64,000 nt of DNA from CAYXAA01 sp964462985. GTDB lineage: Bacteria; Pseudomonadota; Alphaproteobacteria; Rhizobiales; Stappiaceae. Shown piece after piece: positions 33,823-42,295 of the stretch. Location of the stretch: NCBI GenBank assembly GCA_964462985.1, contig CAYXAA010000002.1, positions 124,001 through 188,000 of the forward strand. Reading direction: 5' to 3'. Both the position numbers and the translations under genes were made by a program. The notes below the pieces were generated by a model. The model was not told the DNA's origin, did not search any database, and worked only from the letters and a program-made list of their open reading frames with translations. Within the stretch, counting starts at the first letter, position 1; each line of letters begins with the position of its first letter.

Positions 33823-34965
33823 CTACTCGAAATATGCCGGCATCCCGGCGGCCTCGAGCGCTTCGGCGCGGACCTTCATCCACTGCTTGGCAAACTCCTC
33901 ACCGGACGCCGAAACGCCTTCCATCTTCTTCCACGCTTCCTGCAGCACCGCGCCGCGCGCGACCAGATCGTCGTTGCGCTTCTGCTTGGTTTCATCCCAA
34001 GTACCGACTTCCTTATAGTACCTGATGGCAGCGTCATCGTAGGGAACGACCCAGTCATAGACCTGCGCCGAAGCCGTCCACCCCTCCGTACCGGATTGCG
34101 CCTTGGTATACGCTGGCGCCTGTTCGTTGATGGCCTTGATGACATTGTAGGACAGTTCGGGATCGGCCGAATAGGTTACCAGCGCCGGATAGGGCACGCC
34201 GATGCAGTCGAGCGGGTTCGACTCGTCGAAGCCGACGCCGACCGTCGCCCGGCGGGGGGTGAAATGCGGGCTTTTTTCCTTCAAGCGCTGCCAGCCTTCC
34301 TCATCATCAAGCGGGGTCGGAAGCCACTTCAGGCCATGTGGCGATGCGGCCGCCTGCTGGAGCAGACCGCTCCCGCTCGTGACAGCCGTCATGGCGTCGA
34401 TCTGACCGTTGACGAAAGCCTGCCAGGCTCCTCCATAGCTCGGCATATCGACGAGTTGGACATCGTCTGTTGTCAGGTCGGCGAAAGCAAGGAAGGCGCG
34501 GACGTTCGATTGTAGGGCAGGCGAGCCCACGACCCAGCCAACGCGCTTGCCCTTCAGATCCGCCAACGTGTTCATGTTCTGATTCGCCGCTACGCCCATC
34601 CCAAGGCAGTTCTTGGCACCAGCTAGATTAAGCGCCGTCAGCGGCTGCGGGCCCCAATCCGGTGAGGCGTATCCGAGGACGCCCTCGAACGCGTAGAACA
34701 CGTCGCTGCCCGACAGCGCAAATGGGACACGGCCGTCTCGCGCAGGCGCGAGGCGAGACTGATCGGTGCTCGTCGGCAGGACGCGCAGCGAGATGTTGTA
34801 GGCGTCCTCCAATGCCTTGCCGACGGCGATTGACTGATTGTAGCCAAGGCTGCCGGTGTCGAAGCTTGTCCACGCCAGTGTACTGGGCAATTTGACGTCA
34901 TCGGCCATTGCCCATCCTGAGAACAGAGATGCGGTGCCGAAAGCCAGCGTGGCGAAAATCCTCAT
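33823..34965 (-). CDS. TAXI family TRAP solute-binding protein
   Basis: A 380-residue periplasmic binding protein. A signal peptide (MRIFATLAFGTASLFSGWAMA) precedes the mature domain. TAXI features include LAWTSFDTGSLGYNQSIAVGKALEDAYNISLRVLPTSTDQSRLAPARDGRVPFALSG, followed by DLKGKRVGWVVGSPALQSNVRAFLAFADLTTDDVQLVDMPSYGGAWQAFVNGQIDA. It delivers substrate to the adjacent fused permease. It is the first gene of the transporter unit and a GC-rich hairpin lies in its leader. Confidence 0.93.
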   Translation of the reverse strand: MRIFATLAFGTASLFSGWAMADDVKLPSTLAWTSFDTGSLGYNQSIAVGKALEDAYNISLRVLPTSTDQSRLAPARDGRVPFALSGSDVFYAFEGVLGYASPDWGPQPLTALNLAGAKNCLGMGVAANQNMNTLADLKGKRVGWVVGSPALQSNVRAFLAFADLTTDDVQLVDMPSYGGAWQAFVNGQIDAMTAVTSGSGLLQQAAASPHGLKWLPTPLDDEEGWQRLKEKSPHFTPRRATVGVGFDESNPLDCIGVPYPALVTYSADPELSYNVIKAINEQAPAYTKAQSGTEGWTASAQVYDWVVPYDDAAIRYYKEVGTWDETKQKRNDDLVARGAVLQEAWKKMEGVSASGEEFAKQWMKVRAEALEAAGMPAYFE

Positions 34966-35269
34966 CGCTTTCCCTCCAATGCGATTCCCCCGGGCGTGGC
35001 TCTTCCGGCCACGCCGCCAAACGCGCCCACGTTCCTCGCGGACGCAACGACGGCTGCGATAACCTAGGTGATGTGCCGCCGTTGCCTTTCGCGGCCGACG
35101 TTCTCGAGATCCGACTTTATGGGCAACGGACAGTCCGGCGGTTCCTCATACCAATTCGTTTCGGCAGTCGAAACGGAGGCATCTCATAACGTGCTGTCAG
35201 CACTCTGCGGACTTTCCGATGGATCGCCGTGGCCAACGCAATTCTGGTTGGGCACGCCACCTAGCCGGT
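34966..35269. other. Intergenic leader of the TAXI operon
   Basis: About 300 bases between the TAXI binding-protein gene and the stop of the SnoaL-like gene, both leftward. Apart from a hairpin close to the TAXI start I see nothing specific; no coding frame is convincing. The TAXI promoter should be here. Confidence 0.45.
34993..35015 (-). other. GC-rich hairpin in TAXI leader
   Basis: GGCGTGGC and GCCACGCC are perfect 8-bp arms around a 7-base loop, about 28 bases before the TAXI binding-protein start. It could be a leader structure, or the terminator of the upstream SnoaL-like gene although it lacks a T-tract. Confidence 0.45.
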
Positions 35270-35890
35270 CTACCTTGCTCCAAGCCACGCCTCCTCACCG
35301 GCATGAAATGCGTCGAGTTGGTCCGGCCTGTCATCGCCGAGCAGATCCGGGTTCACCGTCACGCCGCGGCTCCGCTGCAGGTAGGCGAGGAAGCGATAGG
35401 ATGGGCGCAGTGTCTCCAGAACGCGCCATTCGATCGGCAGCGCCTCGGCGGGATTGACCGTGCGCATGATGTCGCGTTCGAACAGAACCTCAAAGGTAAG
35501 CAGCTTCCACGCGCCCTCGACCCTGACCGCGCGCGAGAAGAACCTGCAGAACACGTGAAAATCGACTTCCACACCCTCGAGTCGGGCGCGGTTGAAGATC
35601 ATGGCCGGGCTTTCGACGGTGGCCTTGTCACCCGCGACGCGGGCATAAGCCGGAAACACCCAATGCTTGGAATTGCCGGCCCGACTCATCCATTGGCGCG
35701 TCGCCTCGACATAGGCTTCCCCGCCGTGCCCGTCGTACCAGCTCGTGCGCACATAGGCGTCGTCGTGAAAGCATTCACGCATCACATCGAACCGCCGCTG
35801 GTCGCGGGCGAACCGCTCGCGTCTGACCAGATCGAAGAGTTCCTCGCGGTCGAGTAATTCAAGCAGGCGTTGGTCGGTAACGGTTGTCAT
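35270..35890 (-). CDS. SnoaL/NTF2-like protein
   Basis: A 206-residue protein with an NTF2-like (SnoaL) domain in its first 150 residues: DREELFDLVRRERFARDQRRFDVMRECFHDDAYVRTSWYDGHGGEAYVEATRQWM, then KHWVFPAYARVAGDKATVESPAMIF and VEGAWKLLTFEVLFERD. The C-terminus (PSYRFLAYLQRSRGVTVNPDLLGDDRPDQLDAFHAGEEAWL) is an extension beyond the usual fold. Such proteins include dehydratases, isomerases and dioxygenase small subunits. The start at MTTVTDQ is preferred over an upstream extension that looks non-coding. It probably belongs to the catabolic block. Confidence 0.8.
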   Translation of the reverse strand: MTTVTDQRLLELLDREELFDLVRRERFARDQRRFDVMRECFHDDAYVRTSWYDGHGGEAYVEATRQWMSRAGNSKHWVFPAYARVAGDKATVESPAMIFNRARLEGVEVDFHVFCRFFSRAVRVEGAWKLLTFEVLFERDIMRTVNPAEALPIEWRVLETLRPSYRFLAYLQRSRGVTVNPDLLGDDRPDQLDAFHAGEEAWLGAR

Positions 35891-36271
35891 CTTGTTGTTC
35901 TCGCAAGTCGAAGGCCCACAGGCACGATCAACAACGCAATTGCGATTGCCAAGCGATGCTCGAGCCTGTTTCGGCTGGCGCAATGCCTCCGGCCGGCAAG
36001 AGCTGTTGCCATTTCTAGAAGTGTCACGGGATGCCGGACAAAAAGCCGGGTCCGTTCCAGAGAACCGTCGCGTATCGCCTTCGCGCGGTCGTCCTCTTCA
36101 TCCGCGCCGAACTTTCCCCTCAGAAGCTACTCCGGAGCACCTGCACCGCAGTCAATGATTGCCAAGGCGCTGCCACCCGTCAGCAATCGCCGACCTGCGA
36201 GCGCATTGAGCAGGCTTTGCTGCCATGTTCGCTTCGAAGGCAGACCAACTGGCCGTATATTTCCTGCCTTG
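35891..36271. other. Intergenic, nothing recognised
   Basis: About 380 bases between two leftward genes, the SnoaL-like gene and the universal stress protein gene. Frames here are Arg/Ser-rich and lack start signals. No RNA gene or repeat was seen. Confidence 0.45.
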
Positions 36272-37153
36272 CTAGAGGTCTGCTCCCGACGGATCGGCTT
36301 CCGGCGGAACCGCAAGAACGTCGCACTCCACGCGTCGAAGGACTTGATCGGCCACACTTCCGAGCAGGATGCGCTTGAGCCCGCCATGCCCTCGGGTGCC
36401 GATCACGAGCAGATCCGGCTGTAGCTGACTGATGCCTGCTTCGATGGCCTCGAAAGGGGTTCCCTTTTCGATTAGGAGGACATTCGAAAGGCGGTCGAAG
36501 CCGTTGTCGCTGAGGAACTTGGTCACCGCCGCCCGCGCCTGGCTCGCGCTTACCTCAACATGTTCATCCACACGTTCGCGTTCCACGCCGGCGTAGTACA
36601 TCATGCTCTCTCCGAGCGGGACGAAGCCGTGTATGGCTGCATCCCGCTCGAGATCGAGCAACCCCAGACCTTGCGCAGTCTTGAGCGCGTGGGCCGACGC
36701 TTCGGACAGATCGACCGCGGCGAGCACCTTTAAATACGGCGCAACTCCTTCGCGGTTTACCATCAGGACGGGGCGCCCGCCCAGGCGCGTCACACGCTCG
36801 ATCGTCGTCCCTGTAAAGATATCTCCAAGGAGGCGTTTTCGATGCGAGCCCATCACGATCAGGTCGACTTCGAATCGATTCGCCTCGTCGACGATCGATC
36901 GAAATGGATCGCCCGGCACCACCGAAACGGTTGGCTCCCCCACGAGTTCACCAACGGCCCCGCGGCTAAGGGCGTCGCGAAGGGCTACCTCGGTTGCGCG
37001 AAGTTCCGCGTCGATGAGTGTCCGTGGACGGTCGTCGTCCACCACGTGCAGAACCGAAAGCTCCCAGCCGAACTGCTTCGCCAGAGAGATCGCACGTTGC
37101 AATGCGCCTTGTGAGCGCTCCGATAGATCCGACGCAACGAGTATCCGCTTCAT
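36272..37153 (-). CDS. Tandem universal stress protein (two UspA domains)
   Basis: A 293-residue protein with two UspA domains. Domain 1 (about 1-140) starts MKRILVASDLSERSQGALQRAISLA and has the GSHRKRLLGDIFTGTT nucleotide loop. Domain 2 (about 145-285) starts LKVLAAVDLSEASAHAL and has the canonical ATP loop GTRGHGGLKRILLGS. ATP-binding tandem Usps respond to energy and envelope stress (family knowledge). It is divergent from the DUF1538/P-II/CBS genes with 85 bases between the starts, so it may share their control or sense the same nucleotide state. Confidence 0.93.
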   Translation of the reverse strand: MKRILVASDLSERSQGALQRAISLAKQFGWELSVLHVVDDDRPRTLIDAELRATEVALRDALSRGAVGELVGEPTVSVVPGDPFRSIVDEANRFEVDLIVMGSHRKRLLGDIFTGTTIERVTRLGGRPVLMVNREGVAPYLKVLAAVDLSEASAHALKTAQGLGLLDLERDAAIHGFVPLGESMMYYAGVERERVDEHVEVSASQARAAVTKFLSDNGFDRLSNVLLIEKGTPFEAIEAGISQLQPDLLVIGTRGHGGLKRILLGSVADQVLRRVECDVLAVPPEADPSGADL

Positions 37154-37238
37154 CTGCCGCTCTCGAGTGTGGTGTTGTTCACCGTAGCAGGGCTATCGTT
37201 GCCAGGAACCACCCTGTTCGTCGAGTCTGGTCGCCAGA

Positions 37239-37964
37239 ATGCTCCATCTGTTGTCGAGAATCGTCCTTCCGCTCATTCAGAACGGCCGCGATCTTGCGCC
37301 GATCATCCTGGTGATCGCATTCTTCCAGTTCGCGATCGTGCAGGAAACGGTTCCGGATCTCACCGAAAAGATCGTGGGACTGGGATTCGTGCTCCTTGGC
37401 TTAACTCTGTTCCTGGCCGGGCTCTCCCTCAGCCTGTTCCCACTGGGCGAGCGGCTGGCCGAGGAGTTCGCGAAGCGAGCGAATCTCTGGCTGCTCCTTT
37501 CGTTCGCCTTTGCGATCGGCTTCGGCAGCACGGTGGCCGAGCCGGCCCTTATTGCAGTGACGGAACAGGCAGCAGCAGCGATGCGCCCTACCGATGCACC
37601 AGACGAAGTCGCCCGGATCGCGCTCGTGCTTCGCCTTGCAACATCTGGCGCCGTCGGGCTCTCCGTGGCGCTCAGCTGCATCAGGATTCTGCTGGGCTGG
37701 CCGGCTCTGGCTCCGATTCTCGCCATCTATGGCATCGCCTGCGCTCTTGTCCTCGTGCAACCATCGCCGATGAGCGGCATTGCATTCGATGCCGGTGCGG
37801 CGGCAACCTCCGCGATCAACGTTCCCCTCATCGCCGCACTGGGCATCGGGCTCGCTACGGTGTTGGAAGGCCGCTCGGCGCTGGCGGATGGTTTCGGGGC
37901 AGTCGCGCTGGCCTCGGCCATGCCGATGATCACGATCCTGGTCGGCGCATCAATGTTCGGATGA
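37239..37964 (+). CDS. DUF1538 membrane protein, subunit A
   Basis: A 241-residue polytopic membrane protein of the DUF1538 family, function unknown. About six or seven hydrophobic segments. Motifs shared with the next gene at matching places are GLSLSLFPLG (61-70), the buried acidic motif STVAEPAL (Glu101), CIRILLGWP (Arg149), FDAGAAATSAINVPLI (Asp184) and ALADGFG. Conserved charged residues inside membrane segments suggest an ion or solute path. No strong ribosome site is visible before the ATG. It heads a tightly packed four-gene unit with P-II-like and CBS proteins. Confidence 0.85.
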   Translation: MLHLLSRIVLPLIQNGRDLAPIILVIAFFQFAIVQETVPDLTEKIVGLGFVLLGLTLFLAGLSLSLFPLGERLAEEFAKRANLWLLLSFAFAIGFGSTVAEPALIAVTEQAAAAMRPTDAPDEVARIALVLRLATSGAVGLSVALSCIRILLGWPALAPILAIYGIACALVLVQPSPMSGIAFDAGAAATSAINVPLIAALGIGLATVLEGRSALADGFGAVALASAMPMITILVGASMFG

Positions 37965-37968
37965 GCCT

Positions 37969-38730
37969 GTGACAGCAATTGCCGGCCTTCTCATCGACAA
38001 CTTTCTCCAGACTGCAATCGACGTGCTTCCGATCGCCGTTGTCGTTGGCGCTTTCCAGCTGTTGGCATTTCGGCGGGCTCCACCGCATTTGGGACGAATA
38101 CTGGTAGGAGTGGCGGCCATGATCGCTGGCATCGCCTTCTTTCGCACCGGCCTCAATCTCTCCCTCATCCCGATGGGTGACGACCTGGCATTGCGGCTGG
38201 CGCGGAGGGTGGCCTCACCCGATCATTCGACCTTCCTGAACGCGCTTTGGCTGGTCGCCTTCGCCGCCTTGCTCGGATTGGCTGCGACCATGATCGAACC
38301 TACTTTGACCGGCGTCGCGCAACGTGTGCAGGAGCTCACCGGAGGAGGGCTGCGCCCCCTCAGTTTCCGGCTTGTGGTGGCCATCGGCGTGGCCACGGGC
38401 CTCGCGCTCGGGACGACTCGAATCCTGATGGGATTCCCCTATACCTATCTCCTGGTGCCGCTGCTTGGGCTGATCGCCATCGCGGCAGTGCTGACACCTC
38501 GATCGCTCGTGCCTCTTGCCCTCGACAGCGGCCCCATGGCGACGTCGGTGGTGACGGTACCGATTATCGCCGCATTTGGCGCGAGCCTGGCCCGACATCT
38601 GCCTGGTCGCGACCCGCTTGCCGATGGTTTCGGATTGGTTCTCTTGGCATTGCTCGCACCGATCGGGTGTCTCTTGGTTTTTGCGCAGGTCCGGCTGATA
38701 CTGGACCGCAGGCGCAAAGGAGGTGACTAG
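37969..38730 (+). CDS. DUF1538 membrane protein, subunit B
   Basis: A 253-residue DUF1538 protein, a paralogue of the gene before it. It starts at GTG four bases after that gene. GLNLSLIPMG again falls at residues 61-70, with ATMIEPTL (Glu110), TTRILMGFP (Arg151), LDSGPMATSVVTVPII (Asp186) and PLADGFG. The likeness in order and spacing of these motifs suggests the two chains form a heterodimer, each equivalent to one half of a transporter. Its stop overlaps the P-II-like start (TAGTG). Substrate unknown. Confidence 0.85.
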   Translation: MTAIAGLLIDNFLQTAIDVLPIAVVVGAFQLLAFRRAPPHLGRILVGVAAMIAGIAFFRTGLNLSLIPMGDDLALRLARRVASPDHSTFLNALWLVAFAALLGLAATMIEPTLTGVAQRVQELTGGGLRPLSFRLVVAIGVATGLALGTTRILMGFPYTYLLVPLLGLIAIAAVLTPRSLVPLALDSGPMATSVVTVPIIAAFGASLARHLPGRDPLADGFGLVLLALLAPIGCLLVFAQVRLILDRRRKGGD

Positions 38731-39080
38731 TGCGTTTCAAGCTGATCCTGGCGCTCGTCGAGGAAGATCGAGTCGAGCCGATTATGAAGGCTGCCCGCGA
38801 GGCCGGAGCGACCGGTATGACCGTCATCGGCAGCGCGCGCGGTGAAGGAATGGTCCCGAAGAAGACGTTTCTCGGTCTTAGTCTAACCGCAGCGCACGAT
38901 ATCGTCCTGTTCATCGTCGAGGAGAACCTTTGCTCGAGCATTCTCGATCGGATAGCGGCGGCCGGAGAGTTCGACAGCAAGCCGGGCTCTGGAATTGCTA
39001 TCCAGCTGGCGGTGGAGGACGCCGTCGGTATGTCCGCGCAGATCCGTGAGATCTCAAAGAAGATCGAGGAAGAGATATGA
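38730..39080 (+). CDS. P-II-like regulatory protein with atypical T-loop
   Basis: A 116-residue protein of the P-II/GlnB fold: MRFKLILALVEEDRVEPIMKAAREAGATGMTVIGSARGEG begins like GlnB (beta1-alpha1-beta2). The T-loop region (about 36-54, MVPKKTFLGLS) is short and lacks the uridylylated Tyr and the usual sequence. The second half (AHDIVLFIVEENLCSSILDRIAAAG, then KPGSGIAIQLAVEDAVG) keeps the alpha2-beta4 pattern. P-II proteins sense ATP/ADP/2-oxoglutarate and bind membrane transporters. Encoded between DUF1538 permeases and a CBS protein, it is probably a transporter-gating subunit. GTG start overlapping the preceding stop. Confidence 0.85.
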   Translation: MRFKLILALVEEDRVEPIMKAAREAGATGMTVIGSARGEGMVPKKTFLGLSLTAAHDIVLFIVEENLCSSILDRIAAAGEFDSKPGSGIAIQLAVEDAVGMSAQIREISKKIEEEI

Positions 39081-39511
39081 CGAAGGGACCCGATCTTCGC
39101 GTCGGCGAGGTGATGACGGTCAACCCGGCAACCATCGACGGCATGGCCACGGTCAGCGAGGCGCTGGCGATCATGCGGGAGCGGAACATCAGTTCGCTCG
39201 TGGTAGGGCGCCGGGATGATGAAGACGAACACGCTCTGCTGCTCATCTCGGACATCGCCCGCGGCGTTTCCAAAAGCAACCGTCCTGTGTCGCGTATCCA
39301 AGTTTATGAAATCATGCAGAAGCCGGCGCCCGCCGTCGATTCCGAAATGAAGCTGAAATATGCGATCCGATACATGACGCGCTTCGGCATAAGCCACTGT
39401 GTGGTGCTCCGAGGTCGAGATCTCGCCGGCATTGTCTCGCTCAGGGACATGACAATCCGCTTCCTCGACAAGGCCGAGGAAGCACTGTCGGAAGACCCGA
39501 GCTCGACGTAG
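39077..39511 (+). CDS. CBS-domain protein
   Basis: A 144-residue protein with two CBS motifs forming one Bateman module: residues about 9-70 (VGEVMTVNPATIDGMATVSEALAIMRERNISSLVVG) and about 73-130 (RIQVYEIMQKPAPAVDSEMKLKYAIRYMTRFGISHCVVLRGRDLAGIVSLRDM). Such modules bind adenine nucleotides and gate transporters or enzymes. It overlaps the P-II-like gene by four bases (ATGA) and ends the DUF1538 unit, adding a second candidate nucleotide sensor to the same system. Confidence 0.92.
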   Translation: MTKGPDLRVGEVMTVNPATIDGMATVSEALAIMRERNISSLVVGRRDDEDEHALLLISDIARGVSKSNRPVSRIQVYEIMQKPAPAVDSEMKLKYAIRYMTRFGISHCVVLRGRDLAGIVSLRDMTIRFLDKAEEALSEDPSST

Positions 39512-39578
39512 TCGCAGAGATTGCCGGCCAACTGAAGGCCGTCGACAAAGGGGTGTAAACCGAAGCGGCGGGTCGCTC

Positions 39579-40502
39579 CTACTTGGAGATACCTTCACCG
39601 ATCGCCGATGCTTGCACCGTCTTATTTATCCAGCGCCGGAACTTTTGAAACATCGGAAATAGAATCTTGGAATTCGCGAACGTAAATTCATATGTCTCGC
39701 GCACGATGCGCTCGGGAAACAAGGCGACCAGCTTACCTTGAAGAAGTTCATCCCGAACCAGCGCCAGACGGACAACCGCAATCCCGACGCCTTCATGCGC
39801 TCCTGTCAACTCCAACCCGGGACTTTCGAAATCAATGCAGCGTGCCTGTGAGAGGACATGCTCGGCATCTGCGCCAAGCCAGCGCAACCAGTTGCGCATG
39901 TATTGCTGCGAGCGTAGCAACGTATGGCGCGCGAGATCGTATGGCCGCTCCAGCGGTGGAGCATTCTCGAGGTACTGGGGGCTGCAAACCGGGCTGAGAT
40001 TGGCCTCGCCGAGAACATCTGAAGAATAACCCGGACGGGTTTCCGGGCTGATGGCAATTGTGCCATCGACCGCCCCCATGCTGGTACCAGAGGTCACAAA
40101 CGTGATTTTCATGTCCGGGTGAAGCGCATAGAGCTTCCCCAATTCCGGCATGATGATGCGTTGCAAGAACATGCGCGGTGTCGCGATGGTCAGAGGTGTG
40201 TCGGTCGCGTGTGTCGAGGCGATCCGGGTCGCGTCTCGAATCTCGCCCAGGGCGCCGTGGATGCGAGTCCAATACTCCTCCCCTTGGCGCGTGAACACGA
40301 TGCGCCGATGGCTGCGCTCGAAGAGCTTCAGCCCAAGGAAGCCTTCCAGGTTCTGTATCTGCCGGCTGACTGCCCCGGGGGTAAGGTGCAGCACTTCGGC
40401 CGCCCGCGCGATGCTGAGGTTCTGTCCCACCGCCTCGAAGACCGGCAATGCGGTCATCGGTGGAAGCGGCCGTTTCCCCTTGTCCCCGGATTTTGTGGAC
40501 AT
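39579..40502 (-). CDS. LysR family regulator (GcvA-like)
   Basis: A 307-residue LysR protein. The helix-turn-helix is in MTALPVFEAVGQNLSIARAAEVLHLTPGAVSRQIQNLEGFLGLKLFERSHRRIVFT (about residues 17-72), typical of the GcvA/AmpR branch. The effector domain follows. It is divergent from the oligopeptide-type ABC operon, whose binding-protein gene starts about 130 bases away, so it is the likely regulator of that operon. Confidence 0.92.
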   Translation of the reverse strand: MSTKSGDKGKRPLPPMTALPVFEAVGQNLSIARAAEVLHLTPGAVSRQIQNLEGFLGLKLFERSHRRIVFTRQGEEYWTRIHGALGEIRDATRIASTHATDTPLTIATPRMFLQRIIMPELGKLYALHPDMKITFVTSGTSMGAVDGTIAISPETRPGYSSDVLGEANLSPVCSPQYLENAPPLERPYDLARHTLLRSQQYMRNWLRWLGADAEHVLSQARCIDFESPGLELTGAHEGVGIAVVRLALVRDELLQGKLVALFPERIVRETYEFTFANSKILFPMFQKFRRWINKTVQASAIGEGISK

Positions 40503-40630
40503 CGCGATCTCCCGAGAGGGGTGTAGCGGATTGTTGAGAAAAATTCAATCGACTTCAGAAACTTTCGATTTTCCGCCCCACCGAGGCCGTTAAAGTCTGC
40601 AGAAAACAGAAGGTGGTTAGGGAGGAAAAG

Positions 40631-42235
40631 GTGACCATCAAAACAATGCTCGGCACCAGTCTGCTGGTGGCCGCATCGGTTCTTGCCTACGAGGCGGCGG
40701 CCGAGGACCTTTCGGTTGGACTCGCCGCTATCGCGACGTCGGCGGACCCGCATTTTCACCGCGCTGGCTACAACTTCGATCTGCGGGAAAACATCTCGGA
40801 CGCTCTGGCCTTTGCAAGTGGCGTGACGGGTGAACTTGAGCCGCGCCTCGCGAAAAGCTGGGAAATCGTCGACGACACCACATGGCGCGTGACGCTGGAA
40901 GACAGGGCCACATTCGACAACGGCAACGCCTTGGGTGCCGATGACGTGATCTACTCCCTTTGCCGTGTGCGAAACGTACCGGAAAGCCCAGGGCTTTACT
41001 CGAGTTTTGTCTCCACAATTGCCAGTGTGGCCGATCTTGGAGACGGCAGGTTAGAGATCACCACGAAGGCGCCGGACCCCAATCTGATGCGCAGCCTGAG
41101 CAATATCGGCATCGTCGAAAACCCCACCGGCACCACGCTCACATACGACGATGGGATTTGCGGCAACGACAACTGGCTGGCGACAAACGATTTCAATTCC
41201 GGCGCCGTTTCGGCCGGCATCGGCCACTACCGGGTGAAGAGCTTCACGCCGGACGTCGAAATCGTACTGGAGCGCAACGATGGCTATTACGGCGCGCCGG
41301 CGGCCTATGAGACCGTGACCATTAAGGCCCTGCCCGACAACAGCGCACGCATCGCGGCCCTTCTCGGCGGGTCGGTGGATGTAATCAATTCCGTCCCGAT
41401 CAACGGAGTGGACTCCATTCAGGCAGACCCGAACCTCCAGCTGATTTCCGCGCCTTCCACACTGGCAATCTTCTTCCTCGCCGATCAGGAGCAGGAACCG
41501 ACGCCGAAGGTCACGGGCACCGACGGCAAGAACCCATTCCTCGACATCCGCGTGCGCAAGGCGCTCAACCTCGCGATCAACCGGACGGAAATCGCCGAGA
41601 CGATCATGGGCGGCATGGCGCAACCGGCCAGCCAGTTGATTGTCGAGGGCGTGTTTGGTCACAACCCCGACCTGCCGGACTATTCATACGATCCGGAGCA
41701 GGCGCGAGCGCTGCTCGCAGAAGCGGGTTACCCTGACGGCTTCGGCATCACCCTCACTGCCCCGTCCGACCGCTATGTCAACGGCGCCCAGGTGGCGCAG
41801 GCCGTTGCCGCCATGCTGTCACAGATCGGCCTGGACGTGACACTCGAGACGTTCCCGCGCAGCGTCTACTTCGAAAAGGCGAGCGCTTATGAATACAGTC
41901 TCTATCTGGCCGGTGCGGCCGCGGATACCGGCGAGGGCCTGAGCCTGATGTTCAATCTGGCCGCGACGCGCGACACGGAAAAGGGTTGGGGCGGCGCCAA
42001 TCGCGGCCGTTACTCCAACCCGGTCACCGACGCACTGCTCGTCGAAGCACAGCAGACGCTCGACGACGCCAGGCGCGAGGAGCTGCTTCGGAAAGCCTCC
42101 GCCCAAGTCTACGAAGATCAGGGCTATGTTCCTCTTTACCACGAGTTTGGCGTCTGGGCCGCCCGCAAGAACGTGCATTTCGAGCCGCACGCCAACCTCG
42201 TGAACATCTTCTACACTGCGCGTCCGCTGGACTAG
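40631..42235 (+). CDS. Oligopeptide-type ABC solute-binding protein (SBP family 5)
   Basis: A 534-residue periplasmic binding protein of the DppA/OppA cluster. The GTG start with GGAGG five bases upstream gives a good signal peptide (MTIKTMLGTSLLVAASVLAYEAAA). An earlier in-frame GTG precedes the ribosome site and is rejected. Family landmarks: ATSADPHFHRAGYNFDLRENISDAL, PRLAKSWEIVDDTTWRVTLEDRATFDNG, then NPFLDIRVRKALNLAINRTEI and LLAEAGYPDGFGITLTAPSDRYVNGAQVAQAVAAML. It is the first gene of an ABC operon whose next gene is a lyase, so the ligand may be an amino-acid conjugate rather than a simple peptide. Confidence 0.95.
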   Translation: MTIKTMLGTSLLVAASVLAYEAAAEDLSVGLAAIATSADPHFHRAGYNFDLRENISDALAFASGVTGELEPRLAKSWEIVDDTTWRVTLEDRATFDNGNALGADDVIYSLCRVRNVPESPGLYSSFVSTIASVADLGDGRLEITTKAPDPNLMRSLSNIGIVENPTGTTLTYDDGICGNDNWLATNDFNSGAVSAGIGHYRVKSFTPDVEIVLERNDGYYGAPAAYETVTIKALPDNSARIAALLGGSVDVINSVPINGVDSIQADPNLQLISAPSTLAIFFLADQEQEPTPKVTGTDGKNPFLDIRVRKALNLAINRTEIAETIMGGMAQPASQLIVEGVFGHNPDLPDYSYDPEQARALLAEAGYPDGFGITLTAPSDRYVNGAQVAQAVAAMLSQIGLDVTLETFPRSVYFEKASAYEYSLYLAGAAADTGEGLSLMFNLAATRDTEKGWGGANRGRYSNPVTDALLVEAQQTLDDARREELLRKASAQVYEDQGYVPLYHEFGVWAARKNVHFEPHANLVNIFYTARPLD

Positions 42236-42246
42236 GCGCGGACCGG

Positions 42247-42270
42247 GCGAGGCGCGGTGACATGCCTCGC
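42247..42270 (+). other. Intercistronic hairpin after the binding-protein gene
   Basis: GCGAGGC and GCCTCGC form a 7-bp stem with a 10-base loop 11 bases after the binding-protein stop. It covers a GTG that could otherwise start the next gene, which favours the ATG further downstream. A TTTTT run lies some 16 bases later. It may be a partial terminator or mRNA stabiliser. Confidence 0.5.
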
Positions 42271-42295
42271 TCCTTCTCCTCGAAAGTTTTTCTCT

